Shown here: one piece after another, positions 54,021 through 64,000 of the stretch
How the letters are laid out: every line of letters begins with the position of its first letter
How positions within the stretch are numbered: the first letter of the stretch is position 1
From: Lascolabacillus massiliensis
Lineage (GTDB): Bacteria; Bacteroidota; Bacteroidia; Bacteroidales; Dysgonomonadaceae
NCBI RefSeq assembly: GCF_001282625.1
Contig: NZ_CTEJ01000002.1
Coordinates: 436,501 to 500,500 of the forward strand
DNA length: 64,000 nucleotides
Direction: 5' to 3'
Notes under the pieces: model-generated
Databases searched by the model: none
What the model saw: the letters and a program-made list of their open reading frames with translations, nothing else
Told to the model about the DNA's origin: nothing
Program-made: the position numbers and the translations under genes

Positions 54021-55214
54021 TTATTTAATCCTCTCCATCATTTCCATGCACATTCTACCATTGTGATACGGACATTTCCAGAAACCTGCCTTATCGTCTA
54101 CTAAATTGGGCATACCATCTGGTTTAATACTCCAGTACCATTCTCCATTTGTCTTATCAATCAAATGATTCTGTATATAGCTCCAAATCCGAAAAGCTAA
54201 ATCCAAATAGGTGGTATCCTTAATATTCTGATACAAACTATAAAATCCTACAACAGCCTCTGCCTGAACCCACCAATGTTTTTCTCTATCAATAACAGTG
54301 TCCTCTTTTTCATAATTCAGACCACCATCAGAATCCAAACCCTCGGCAGCAGCCTTCGCGATTTTTGATGAAACTTCATTGACCCTTTCCAGAAGACCAT
54401 TCTCACCCAATACTTCAGCAGCTTCTGTCAACAACCATGAGGCCTCAATATCATGTCCGTATGAAATTGCAGAAGATTTTACCTCCCAGAAATCATTAAA
54501 GAAAAGATTGAGGTGATATGATTCAGAATCAATAATCTTATCAATGAATATAGAGATCAAATCTCTCTGGGCATTCATAATATCCTCATGTCTCCATATC
54601 CTAAGAAGGTTGGTATATGGTTCAAGAATATGAAGATGAGTGTTCATTGTCTTTCTTTCATTTGCATCCTTCTCACTTAATCGCATATCGGATATTGGTT
54701 CCCAATCTCGGGTAAAGGCTTCAGGATACCCACCATATTCTGAATCTTTATACTTCTCTATCAGCCTGAATGTATCTACTGCCATTGCTAAGGCCTTTTC
54801 AGATCCGGTTGCCCTGTAAAATTCAGAGAATCCATAAAGCATAAAGCCTTGTGCATACATCTGCTTCTTGGTGTTTTCAGGGTTACCCATATAATCCAGT
54901 TCCCAAAAGGTTCCACCATACTCTTTGTCTATAAAATGAGACTCTATATAATCTAAAGCCCTCTGAGCAACATCCCTGTATTCATTATTTCCTAATATAC
55001 GGTAGGCAGCAGAGAATGTCCATAATATTCTCGCATGCAAGATTGCTCCCTTGTTGGCTTCTTGGTAAATAACATCATTGCCATCGATGCGTCCGTAAAA
55101 GCCTCCATGCTCAAAATCCTGCATCTTTTCGATCCAATATGGAAGAATATTTTCAGTCAATTCCTTTTTAAATCCATAAATCCATTCTGTAGTCTGACAA
55201 TTTATGCTTTTCAT
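54021..55214 (-). CDS. Mannobiose 2-epimerase (AGE-family cellobiose 2-epimerase-like)
   Basis: An (alpha/alpha)6-barrel epimerase of 397 residues that should convert beta-1,4-mannobiose to mannosyl-glucose in the cytoplasm. Key blocks are FYGRIDGNDVIYQEANKGAI (39-58), MNTHLHILEPYTNLLRIW with two histidines (193, 195), YGHDIEASWLL (252-262) and the end KCPYHNGRMCMEMMER; these histidines and arginines form the family's catalytic site. The GH130 phosphorylase and the transporter directly upstream complete the known Bacteroides mannan route, which makes this function much more likely than N-acylglucosamine 2-epimerase. It is the last clear gene of the operon. Confidence 0.92.
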   Translation of the reverse strand: MKSINCQTTEWIYGFKKELTENILPYWIEKMQDFEHGGFYGRIDGNDVIYQEANKGAILHARILWTFSAAYRILGNNEYRDVAQRALDYIESHFIDKEYGGTFWELDYMGNPENTKKQMYAQGFMLYGFSEFYRATGSEKALAMAVDTFRLIEKYKDSEYGGYPEAFTRDWEPISDMRLSEKDANERKTMNTHLHILEPYTNLLRIWRHEDIMNAQRDLISIFIDKIIDSESYHLNLFFNDFWEVKSSAISYGHDIEASWLLTEAAEVLGENGLLERVNEVSSKIAKAAAEGLDSDGGLNYEKEDTVIDREKHWWVQAEAVVGFYSLYQNIKDTTYLDLAFRIWSYIQNHLIDKTNGEWYWSIKPDGMPNLVDDKAGFWKCPYHNGRMCMEMMERIK

Positions 55215-55253
55215 TTAATGTTGTTCAATATTTTAATCTTTCCAGTGCACTTT

Positions 55254-56657
55254 TCATTCATCCCTGTTCTCTTTTGTATTTTCTCTGCGCTCTTTCAATG
55301 ATTGAGTAATTTCTTTAAGTCTACCCTCAGATAAAGGATAGAAAAATATAAAGATAATAGATAAGAAAGAACCAATTGCAGGAAGAAAACTCATGAACAT
55401 CTTGATTCCATCTATAGTAGAACTATTCTGTACCTGATTTGCTTCAAATCCCAAATAGGCCAGTAACCATCCGGTAAGTGCCGTACCAATTGCCCAGCCG
55501 ATTTTTTGACTCATTGACGAAGAACTGAATATAAGTCCGGTTGCCCTATTGCCTGTACTATATTCAGAATAATCGGCACAATCAGCATACATTGACCACA
55601 ATAATGGAAATATACTACCTGCGCAAATACTAATTAGTGCCTGTAGAATAAATATAAATGCCAGGTTATGGCTCCCAAGTCCGTAGAAGATAATACTCAG
55701 TACCGTGGCGATTGTCATTGCTCCCATATACGTGTTTCTTTTGCCAATACTGTTGCTCACGGGTGCAGCCAGAATAACACCCAGGAGGTTGCCGGCTTGA
55801 CCCAGTGCAAGATACAACCCACTGAGAACAAAAGGTATATTAAAGAGATTTATGGTACCAAATACATCCTCCTCGATATAATATTTGAAATAATATATGG
55901 TTGCACCATCACGTATAGAGTTAAAAATAAGTGCAGAAATACCAGCGCCTAGAAGAATCCACCAGGGCTTGTTCTTAACAAGATCCTTCAAATCATCCTT
56001 TAGGGGTGTCTGATCTTTTCTTAAAGGTTTTACTCTCTCCCTTGTAAATGCAAAGCAAAGGAAAAACAGGATTATGCATACAACAGCAATTACTCCCACA
56101 GCCATCAACCAGCCATACCGCTGATCTTCAATATCTTTACTATAATCGCTAAAGTAATTTACCAATGGCATGAAAAGAAGCAATGTTACGAAACTGCCTA
56201 TGTAGGCAAACGCCATTCTATAAGTAGACAAAACGTTTCTGTCTTTGAGATCAGGGCTTATTACTCCTAGTAAGGATGCATATGGTACATTAATACCTGA
56301 GTAGATGATCATCATCAAAGAGTAGGTAACATATGCATAAATGACCTTGTCGGGAGTTGAAAAAGCAGGAGTGTAAAAGGTGAATACACCAATTACACCA
56401 AATGGTATCGCCAGGAATAGCAGATATGGTCTGAATTTTCCCCATTTCGATTCAGTACGATCGGCAATGACACCTACTACCGGATCGAAAAAGGAATCCC
56501 AGATTCGGGTAATTAGAAACATCGTACCTACTGCCGCTGCCTCCATACCAAACACATCAGTATAGAAAAACAGCAGGTACATACCAAATAACTTCCAGAA
56601 CATCGACGATGCAGCGTCGCCAAATCCATATCCTAATTTTTCTTTGAATGATATCAT
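55254..56657 (-). CDS. GPH-type (MFS) sugar:cation symporter
   Basis: An inner-membrane transporter of 467 residues with about 12 helices. It starts FKEKLGYGFGDAASSMFWKL and has DPVVGVIADRTESKWGKFRP, the cytoplasmic-loop motif of the glycoside-pentoside-hexuronide family. Given its neighbours it should import beta-mannobiose or other manno-oligosaccharides from the periplasm. The start is 1 bp from the GH130 stop and 39 bp before the epimerase, so all three are one transcript. Confidence 0.92.
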   Translation of the reverse strand: MISFKEKLGYGFGDAASSMFWKLFGMYLLFFYTDVFGMEAAAVGTMFLITRIWDSFFDPVVGVIADRTESKWGKFRPYLLFLAIPFGVIGVFTFYTPAFSTPDKVIYAYVTYSLMMIIYSGINVPYASLLGVISPDLKDRNVLSTYRMAFAYIGSFVTLLLFMPLVNYFSDYSKDIEDQRYGWLMAVGVIAVVCIILFFLCFAFTRERVKPLRKDQTPLKDDLKDLVKNKPWWILLGAGISALIFNSIRDGATIYYFKYYIEEDVFGTINLFNIPFVLSGLYLALGQAGNLLGVILAAPVSNSIGKRNTYMGAMTIATVLSIIFYGLGSHNLAFIFILQALISICAGSIFPLLWSMYADCADYSEYSTGNRATGLIFSSSSMSQKIGWAIGTALTGWLLAYLGFEANQVQNSSTIDGIKMFMSFLPAIGSFLSIIFIFFYPLSEGRLKEITQSLKERRENTKENRDE

Positions 56658-56658
56658 G

Positions 56659-57861
56659 TTAAATCTCTTTTACTGATTTCAAATGCATCATATTACTGTG
56701 TATCTGTCTATACAATGTCTCCACCGATTTAGATGTCATTAGCTTATCTTCAGGTGTATTGAGGCAGTAATCAACCAGTCTGTCTATTGTTGATGTGGCT
56801 ACATGCATTCTTGTATCAGAAGAAGCGTAATAGATATATACGGTACCATCATCATCGGTTATCCAGCCGTTGCTGAAGAGAACATTGGAGACATCTCCAA
56901 CACGTTCTTCTCCCACCGGGGCCATAAAATACCCTCCCGGCGCAGCAATCTGTTTGGATGGATCCTCCAGCGATGTCATATACAAATATAGTACATATCT
57001 TAGACCTGCAGCACATGCTCTTACCCCGTGAGCAAGATGTAGCCATCCTTTAGATGTTTTGATAGGTGAAGGGCCCTCTCCATTCTTCAACTCTTTAATA
57101 GTATGGTAATAGCGTTGGTCAACTATTTTCTCATCACTAATCCTGGCATTGGTCATATCATCAACCAAAGCCCACCCAATGCCAAGTCCACTGCCTGCAT
57201 TAATAAATCCATCCTGTGGACGGGTGTACAAAGCATATTTTCCATCAACAAATTCGGGATGAAGCACCACATTACGCTGCTGGCTTTTCGACTCAATATC
57301 AGGCAGTCTCTCCCAATTTATTAAATCCTTGGTTCTTACTACCCCTGCAGAAGCTTTCGCTTTTGACAAGTCGCCTTCCTCAGCAGTTTCATCAAATTTC
57401 TCCACACAGAAAATTCCATAAACCCAGCCATCTTCATGAAGAGTAAGTCTCATATCATATACATTTGTGGCAGGATCATCAGTCTCCGGTATTATCACCG
57501 GGTAATCCCAGAAACGGAAATTATCAATACCGTTAGGACTTTCAGCAATTGCAAAGAATGATTTCCTGTCGGCTCCCTCCATACGTGCCATCAATATATA
57601 TTTACCATTCCATTTTATGGCAGCTGAGTTCATTACAGCATTTATTCCTATACGTTCCATTAAAAAGGGATTGGTCTTGGGATTCAGATCATACCGCCAG
57701 AATGGAGGAGTATGAGCTGCCGTTAACACAGGATTTTTATATCTCAGAAAGATACCATTTCCCGGTAGTAAAGGAGTATTTTTAATTGATATTAATTGTT
57801 CGTAGTTCTTATTAATTTCGTTAAGTCTATACTTGAAATCCATTTTATCCATTATATCCAT
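56659..57861 (-). CDS. GH130 4-O-beta-D-mannosyl-D-glucose phosphorylase
   Basis: A five-bladed beta-propeller phosphorylase of 400 residues that splits mannosyl-glucose with phosphate to mannose-1-phosphate and glucose. The catalytic aspartate is at about 136 in [40 protein letters not shown] and the phosphate-binding [20 protein letters not shown] follow, then [12 protein letters not shown]. These match the GH130_1 mannosylglucose phosphorylases paired with mannobiose 2-epimerase. Three ATG codons at 57861, 57852 and 57843 could start it; the short repeated TCCATTATA at this place makes the choice uncertain. No signal peptide, so cytoplasmic. Confidence 0.93.
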   Translation of the reverse strand: MDIMDKMDFKYRLNEINKNYEQLISIKNTPLLPGNGIFLRYKNPVLTAAHTPPFWRYDLNPKTNPFLMERIGINAVMNSAAIKWNGKYILMARMEGADRKSFFAIAESPNGIDNFRFWDYPVIIPETDDPATNVYDMRLTLHEDGWVYGIFCVEKFDETAEEGDLSKAKASAGVVRTKDLINWERLPDIESKSQQRNVVLHPEFVDGKYALYTRPQDGFINAGSGLGIGWALVDDMTNARISDEKIVDQRYYHTIKELKNGEGPSPIKTSKGWLHLAHGVRACAAGLRYVLYLYMTSLEDPSKQIAAPGGYFMAPVGEERVGDVSNVLFSNGWITDDDGTVYIYYASSDTRMHVATSTIDRLVDYCLNTPEDKLMTSKSVETLYRQIHSNMMHLKSVKEI

Positions 57862-57934
57862 TATATCCTTTATTTTGATTTATATTCCTTAAAGTTTCAG
57901 TTGAATTTTCATTTACTGTCAACTGATATTAGTT

Positions 57935-60166
<2,232 letters not shown>

Positions 60167-60237
60167 TCAAATAATAATTAATTATCTATTAAGTAAAACC
60201 GAACAATTGTTACAATACCAATCTATATCACCCGGCA

Positions 60238-61725
60238 TTACCAAATATAAGTGCCTACCGAACCCGGGTCAAGGCTAATATTGGCATACAGCCCATTGTG
60301 CTGGATCTTCACATTTCTAACAGACCAAGAGTCATTGGCTATAATCAGAACAATTTTCCCTTCCGGAGTTTTAAAAGCAACATTTGGCAACACGTCGCTA
60401 TGTTCAACCAAGGTGGCACGTCTGACTTCGGCACGTTCTTCATCCTCTGTTATATCAACACCTTTATCGAATGGGTGGGTGGAATGAATGCGAACAGAGC
60501 CGGGACGTACAAACTTGGATGCATGTGCAATGGTATAATAGGCTATATTACGAACCACTTTATCTCCATCAATTGTTAAAGCACCCTGGCACATGGAACA
60601 TCCTCCATTATCGGTATGCGGATCATTTAGAGGGTCGGCAGCTAAATTCCAAAGAATACTGTTTCTGCTCCAGTTACGCATCACATCAATAATCAACCTT
60701 TTCACAGAAGGAGCAATATTGATTGTACTGCTTTCGGGACGCTCTGTGAGCATCTGTTCAGTAAAATAAATATTCTTATCAGGACGTGCCAACTGTACTG
60801 TTGACATACCACTAAGGTAACCCCGATAGTGATGAAATGCCGAACCATCTACATATTGAGAAGTTTCAGGATCACTAAGAATAGCCAAAGGATAATCTGG
60901 ACGATCACAATTATGGTCAAATATTACAATCTTTGTAGTCAATCCAGCCTCCCTAAAAGCCGGTCCAAGATGATCACGCACAAACTCATTATGCTCCTGC
61001 CAATACCATGGCATGCTTGGTGTGTTTCTAGAGTTTAGAGGCTCATTCTGAATAGTTACTGCATCTATCACGATACCCTCTTTGCCCATCTCCTGTACAT
61101 ATTTCACAAAATAATTTGCATAGGTGCCGTAATATTCCTTTTTAAGAGCACCACCCCGCACGTCACCGCTTGTCTTCATCCATACGGGTGCAGACCATGG
61201 AGATGCCATAATCTTTATGTCAGGTATGATTTCCAGTATCTCTTTCATAACAGGAATAATATCATCTCTGTCATGCCCCAGGCTAAAATATTTCAGTTCA
61301 GGGTCTGTTTCTCCCTCCTTCAGATCATTATAAGAGTATACAAAGTTATTTAGATCAGATGCTCCCAAAGTCAGACGAATATAACTAAACCCCACATTAT
61401 CACCATCATGGGCAAACATCTCACGTAGGATCTTTGCACGGGAATCTTTACTCATTCTATTCAGGTGAAAAGCACTCCCTTCGGTCAGCGCAAAACCAAA
61501 TCCATCTATTGATTGATACTCCTGCCTATCGTTGATAATGATAGGCAAACCTTTGCCCTCCTCCATGCCAAACTTGATCTTCTCCGGCACTCTTTCAAAA
61601 AGCGCTGATCGGTCGGCATTAGTAACCCAAGCCTCAATTTCGGGAGCACCTGATATTTTAACCTCTGTCTGTGCCATGACAGCAACAGATACACCCAGCA
61701 AGTAGCAAATCAATATTTTCCTCAT
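60238..61725 (-). CDS. GH30-family glycoside hydrolase
   Basis: A secreted clan-A (beta/alpha)8 enzyme of 495 residues with a signal peptide (about 1-19) and a side beta-domain formed from both ends. The acid/base is Glu228 in AVTIQNEPLNSRN and the nucleophile Glu323 in NIYFTEQMLTERP. QSIDGFGFALTEGSAFHL and IKIMASPWSAPVWMKT are standard GH30 blocks. Members of this Bacteroidota type cleave beta-1,6-glucan or beta-glucosyl/xylosyl links; in this operon it could remove side sugars of a mannan. It overlaps the preceding GH5-like gene by 4 bp. The substrate is not settled. Confidence 0.9.
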   Translation of the reverse strand: MRKILICYLLGVSVAVMAQTEVKISGAPEIEAWVTNADRSALFERVPEKIKFGMEEGKGLPIIINDRQEYQSIDGFGFALTEGSAFHLNRMSKDSRAKILREMFAHDGDNVGFSYIRLTLGASDLNNFVYSYNDLKEGETDPELKYFSLGHDRDDIIPVMKEILEIIPDIKIMASPWSAPVWMKTSGDVRGGALKKEYYGTYANYFVKYVQEMGKEGIVIDAVTIQNEPLNSRNTPSMPWYWQEHNEFVRDHLGPAFREAGLTTKIVIFDHNCDRPDYPLAILSDPETSQYVDGSAFHHYRGYLSGMSTVQLARPDKNIYFTEQMLTERPESSTINIAPSVKRLIIDVMRNWSRNSILWNLAADPLNDPHTDNGGCSMCQGALTIDGDKVVRNIAYYTIAHASKFVRPGSVRIHSTHPFDKGVDITEDEERAEVRRATLVEHSDVLPNVAFKTPEGKIVLIIANDSWSVRNVKIQHNGLYANISLDPGSVGTYIW

Positions 61726-63380
61726 TTTTTCGAAATTATGTAAAGTAACTCACAGTTGGAACCCAATATCTCACCCTTCAAAGTGATTTTTCCATCTGAT
61801 GCATAGATATGATCCACTTCATTATAAACCCTCATTGCAGGCTCATAGCTTTCACATCTGTAGTTTCCAACAGTTCCGGGAAGATCAATCTCTATATCTG
61901 TAATGATGGTAGAATTCTTGGGATTGTATAGATAGACATAGACCTCATCACCACATTTCACACCATAAGCATGAAAATCACCAGCATTTACGGTCAATGA
62001 TTCAAACTTACCTTTTCCTGCAGAAAGCATACGATCATTTATCTCCCTGACACCTCTGAAATAGGGAGTCATTCCACGAGCATCAAAATACTCCCACCAC
62101 CAGCTCATAGGTGTTACAGGTGTTGGCGAGAATATTCCATACCACAAACCACGCTTGAAGTCGATATCCATCTCATGAGAGAAATCATCAAAATTCTTCG
62201 ACCAGTCCCATTCGCGACCAAATTCCCCTATGATATATGGTTTGTTGAACTCCTCAACATATTTCACAATCTCCGATGATAAAATATCAGTATTGTTATA
62301 AATATGCTTTTGATTGATATCTATATTTTTAACTGAATTCAACCCTTCTATATCTCGATGAGATATACTTGTAGTTACAATATGTTTATAGGGATCAAGA
62401 CCTTTGAGGTAAGTGCTCATTTCCTCATGCCAGGATACGATAGCTTCGTCAGGTATAGGATTTTTTTCATTTCTGAACTTGATATTGTCGATCTCATTAA
62501 AAAACTCCCACATAGCAATATTTGGGCTATATCCCCATTTTGCCACAATATAACGCAGTCTGTTTTTGTAACGCTTTTTCGCTTCACTATCAATAAAGAA
62601 ATTGTTATCTGCATTTACATCACCCTGCCCCAAACAAAGCATAACATATACGTTCTCCTTTTCACATAAATCAATAAAATGATCCAACCTTTCCACAACA
62701 CTTCTGTTGAAGTACTCTTCAGATGGCTCATATCTGCTGTTATTGAAGTTATCCTTCCTGTCGATAGGAAAGTTCCATGAACACATCCACACTCTTACAA
62801 AATTGCCTCCATTCTTTGCGAACTTAGGAATCATTCTATCGTAGTTAAAAATATCACCCCTCTCATGCAGCTCTTTAAAGAACCTGGAATCATCATTAAT
62901 TCTAGATTCCCAGCATATATTCTCAGCCACACCCCTGAAAGGCATTCCATTGTCGAATCTCAATATCCAGTCGTTTTCTGTATTCAGGAACCCGTTAAGA
63001 TCAGATTTCTCAGCAGTGAAGCTCTGTTTCCCGGAAACATTCCTCTTCACATTTTTTCCTTTCAATTCAAATTGATACTGATACTCTCCGCTTTCTCTCG
63101 GTGTAAAACGAGCCATCCAGACTGATACCTTTCCACTTTCGCCCGACTCATAATAACATGGGACTACCAGATTTTCACCACTTGGTGTAGTCACCAGCAT
63201 ATCCAAAGTAACCTCCTCCTGTAGGTATGGATTGGTCCATTTACCTTTCAGTTCAATACGGAAATCGGATCTGTCGTATTGGGTGATTTTCTCTGTAAGC
63301 TGCCTTACATTCCCAATCTGGGCATGTATCATAAATGAAAACAGTAATAAAATTGATGTTGTTAGAATATTTAGTTTCAT
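61722..63380 (-). CDS. DUF5060 plus GH5-like (clan A) glycoside hydrolase
   Basis: A secreted protein of 552 residues. Signal peptide about 1-20. DUF5060 beta-sandwich at about 33-125 (FRIELKGKWTNPYLQEEVTL, ARFTPRESGEYQYQFEL). A TIM barrel at about 130-460 has acid/base Glu296 in MWEFFNEIDNI and nucleophile Glu386 in YIIGEFGREWDW. A C-terminal beta domain closes it. The pattern fits a GH5/GH-A enzyme, perhaps an exo-mannosidase or mannanase, acting before or beside GH26. It is coupled to the GH30 gene by a 4-bp overlap. The exact family number is uncertain. Confidence 0.85.
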   Translation of the reverse strand: MKLNILTTSILLLFSFMIHAQIGNVRQLTEKITQYDRSDFRIELKGKWTNPYLQEEVTLDMLVTTPSGENLVVPCYYESGESGKVSVWMARFTPRESGEYQYQFELKGKNVKRNVSGKQSFTAEKSDLNGFLNTENDWILRFDNGMPFRGVAENICWESRINDDSRFFKELHERGDIFNYDRMIPKFAKNGGNFVRVWMCSWNFPIDRKDNFNNSRYEPSEEYFNRSVVERLDHFIDLCEKENVYVMLCLGQGDVNADNNFFIDSEAKKRYKNRLRYIVAKWGYSPNIAMWEFFNEIDNIKFRNEKNPIPDEAIVSWHEEMSTYLKGLDPYKHIVTTSISHRDIEGLNSVKNIDINQKHIYNNTDILSSEIVKYVEEFNKPYIIGEFGREWDWSKNFDDFSHEMDIDFKRGLWYGIFSPTPVTPMSWWWEYFDARGMTPYFRGVREINDRMLSAGKGKFESLTVNAGDFHAYGVKCGDEVYVYLYNPKNSTIITDIEIDLPGTVGNYRCESYEPAMRVYNEVDHIYASDGKITLKGEILGSNCELLYIISKK

Positions 63381-63432
63381 AATTTAAGTTTATTGCTTAA
63401 TAAATAATACCTGACTGACATTCATGATATTA

Positions 63433-63975
63433 CTACAGATAAGTTCTTAATTTATCAACGTCAATCACAACATTTACTTTAGTTCCTTTTTCCGCCAATT
63501 CATAAAAAGTGGGATTAGTAATCTCTACAGTAAGTACCAATATCTTGCCATCATAAGCTTCAGTTAACAGTGCCTGAGAGTCAATTGACAGATAGAATAC
63601 CTCTCCTGTCTTGTCAGAACTAACATCAACCTTGTTAGGAAGAGTATACATTGAAGATGGAAGAGCCTCTCCTTCCAACGACTCCAAGACTTCGGCCGAT
63701 GGTGCATAGGACAAAATATCAACACTATAAGCTGCACTGCCAGAACTGCCTGAGCGCAAAACACCCAGGAGAACATCCACCTTGCCGTTATTGACGATAA
63801 AGTTATTGGTATACTCTCCACCTCCGGCGGGGACTGAATAGTTGTTGTTTATGCCTCCGGTAACCATGGCTTGCGGCATAAATATAAATTCATATCCAAA
63901 CTCTTTGAAACCATCCCCTTTCTCACATCCCAGTAAAACCAGGATGAATAGTATTATAGTTAATTGCTTATTCAT
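63433..63975 (-). CDS. DUF1735-like surface lipoprotein
   Basis: A 180-residue lipoprotein with lipobox LLGC (Cys16) followed by EKGD, a Bacteroidota surface-export-like acidic start. The beta-rich body (EFIFMPQAMVTGGINNNYSV, VDVLLGVLRSGSSGSAAYSV, LPNKVDVSSDKTGEVFYLSI) matches the BT_3987/DUF1735 N-terminal type seen next to SusD in glycan loci, where such proteins help bind the glycan. It is the first gene of the operon visible here and probably follows SusC/SusD genes beyond the window end, only 25 bases away. Ligand inferred to be mannan from the neighbours. Confidence 0.75.
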   Translation of the reverse strand: MNKQLTIILFILVLLGCEKGDGFKEFGYEFIFMPQAMVTGGINNNYSVPAGGGEYTNNFIVNNGKVDVLLGVLRSGSSGSAAYSVDILSYAPSAEVLESLEGEALPSSMYTLPNKVDVSSDKTGEVFYLSIDSQALLTEAYDGKILVLTVEITNPTFYELAEKGTKVNVVIDVDKLRTYL

Positions 63976-64000
63976 ACCTTTTTATTTTTAATATCCTTCA

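Noticed and set aside
56231-56238. A second AAACGTTT site as a LacI-type operator
   Set aside because: It lies inside the transporter coding sequence and an 8-bp match is expected by chance.

Overview
The window looks like chromosomal DNA of a Bacteroidota (Bacteroidales) organism, possibly near the Dysgonomonadaceae/Porphyromonadaceae-type genera; the genus is inference. The evidence is a SusC/SusD pair run by an ECF sigma factor and FecR anti-sigma, promoters of the TTTG-N19-TAnnTTTG type, lipoprotein-anchored glycan enzymes, a DUF4143 ATPase, and a capsule locus ending in a WecA-like transferase.

Region 1 (1-28321, all + strand) is a large surface-polysaccharide biosynthesis locus. It opens with a PglC/PglD/PglE-like set for a diacetylated amino sugar (838-3539). 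A DUF3575 barrel protein, a Wzx-like flippase, an F420-dehydrogenase-beta-like protein, a pyruvyl transferase and a GT2 follow. Next is a phosphopolyol (teichoic-acid-like) module: a TagD-like/oxidoreductase fusion, a TagB/TagF-like transferase, a LicD protein and a calcineurin-like lipoprotein (9767-14607). Then come a secreted TIM-barrel protein, an EpsG-like polymerase, GT4 enzymes, oxidoreductases, wecC and wecB for UDP-ManNAcA, a heparinase II/III-like protein, a WbpV-like epimerase and a WecA/WbpL-like initiating transferase. Genes are mostly packed with 4-8 bp overlaps or short gaps, and the locus ends in a strong terminator at 28344.

Region 2 (28386-43579) mixes anaerobic metabolism with capsule export. 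A formate/nitrite transporter (28442) and pflB/pflA (38455-41812) fit mixed-acid fermentation. Between them lie a DUF4143 ATPase preceded by three palindromes spaced exactly 40 bp apart, a Wzz protein and an SLBB exporter broken by a 28-bp perfect inverted repeat (- strand), a Wza-like lipoprotein and a Wzc tyrosine kinase (+), and a small HAD hydrolase. The pflB-pflA gap holds a ~200-bp imperfect palindrome and a 4 x 18-bp tandem repeat. Downstream of pflA are joined relics of a SusC gene and a GH2 gene, then a LacI-type regulator with its own operator-like palindrome.

Region 3 (43738-53366) is a glycan-utilisation locus on the - strand: ECF sigma, FecR, STN-containing SusC, SusD, then a GH109-like lipoprotein. 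A frameshifted SDR gene is on the + strand.

Region 4 (53496-63975, - strand) is a beta-mannan catabolic operon running on past the window end: DUF1735-like lipoprotein, DUF5060/GH5-like enzyme, GH30, esterase-GH26 fusion, GH130 phosphorylase, GPH-type transporter and AGE-family mannobiose 2-epimerase. Together they can cut (acetylated) mannan outside the cytoplasm, import mannobiose, epimerise it to mannosyl-glucose and phosphorolyse it. No tRNA, rRNA, CRISPR array or complete transposase gene was found.
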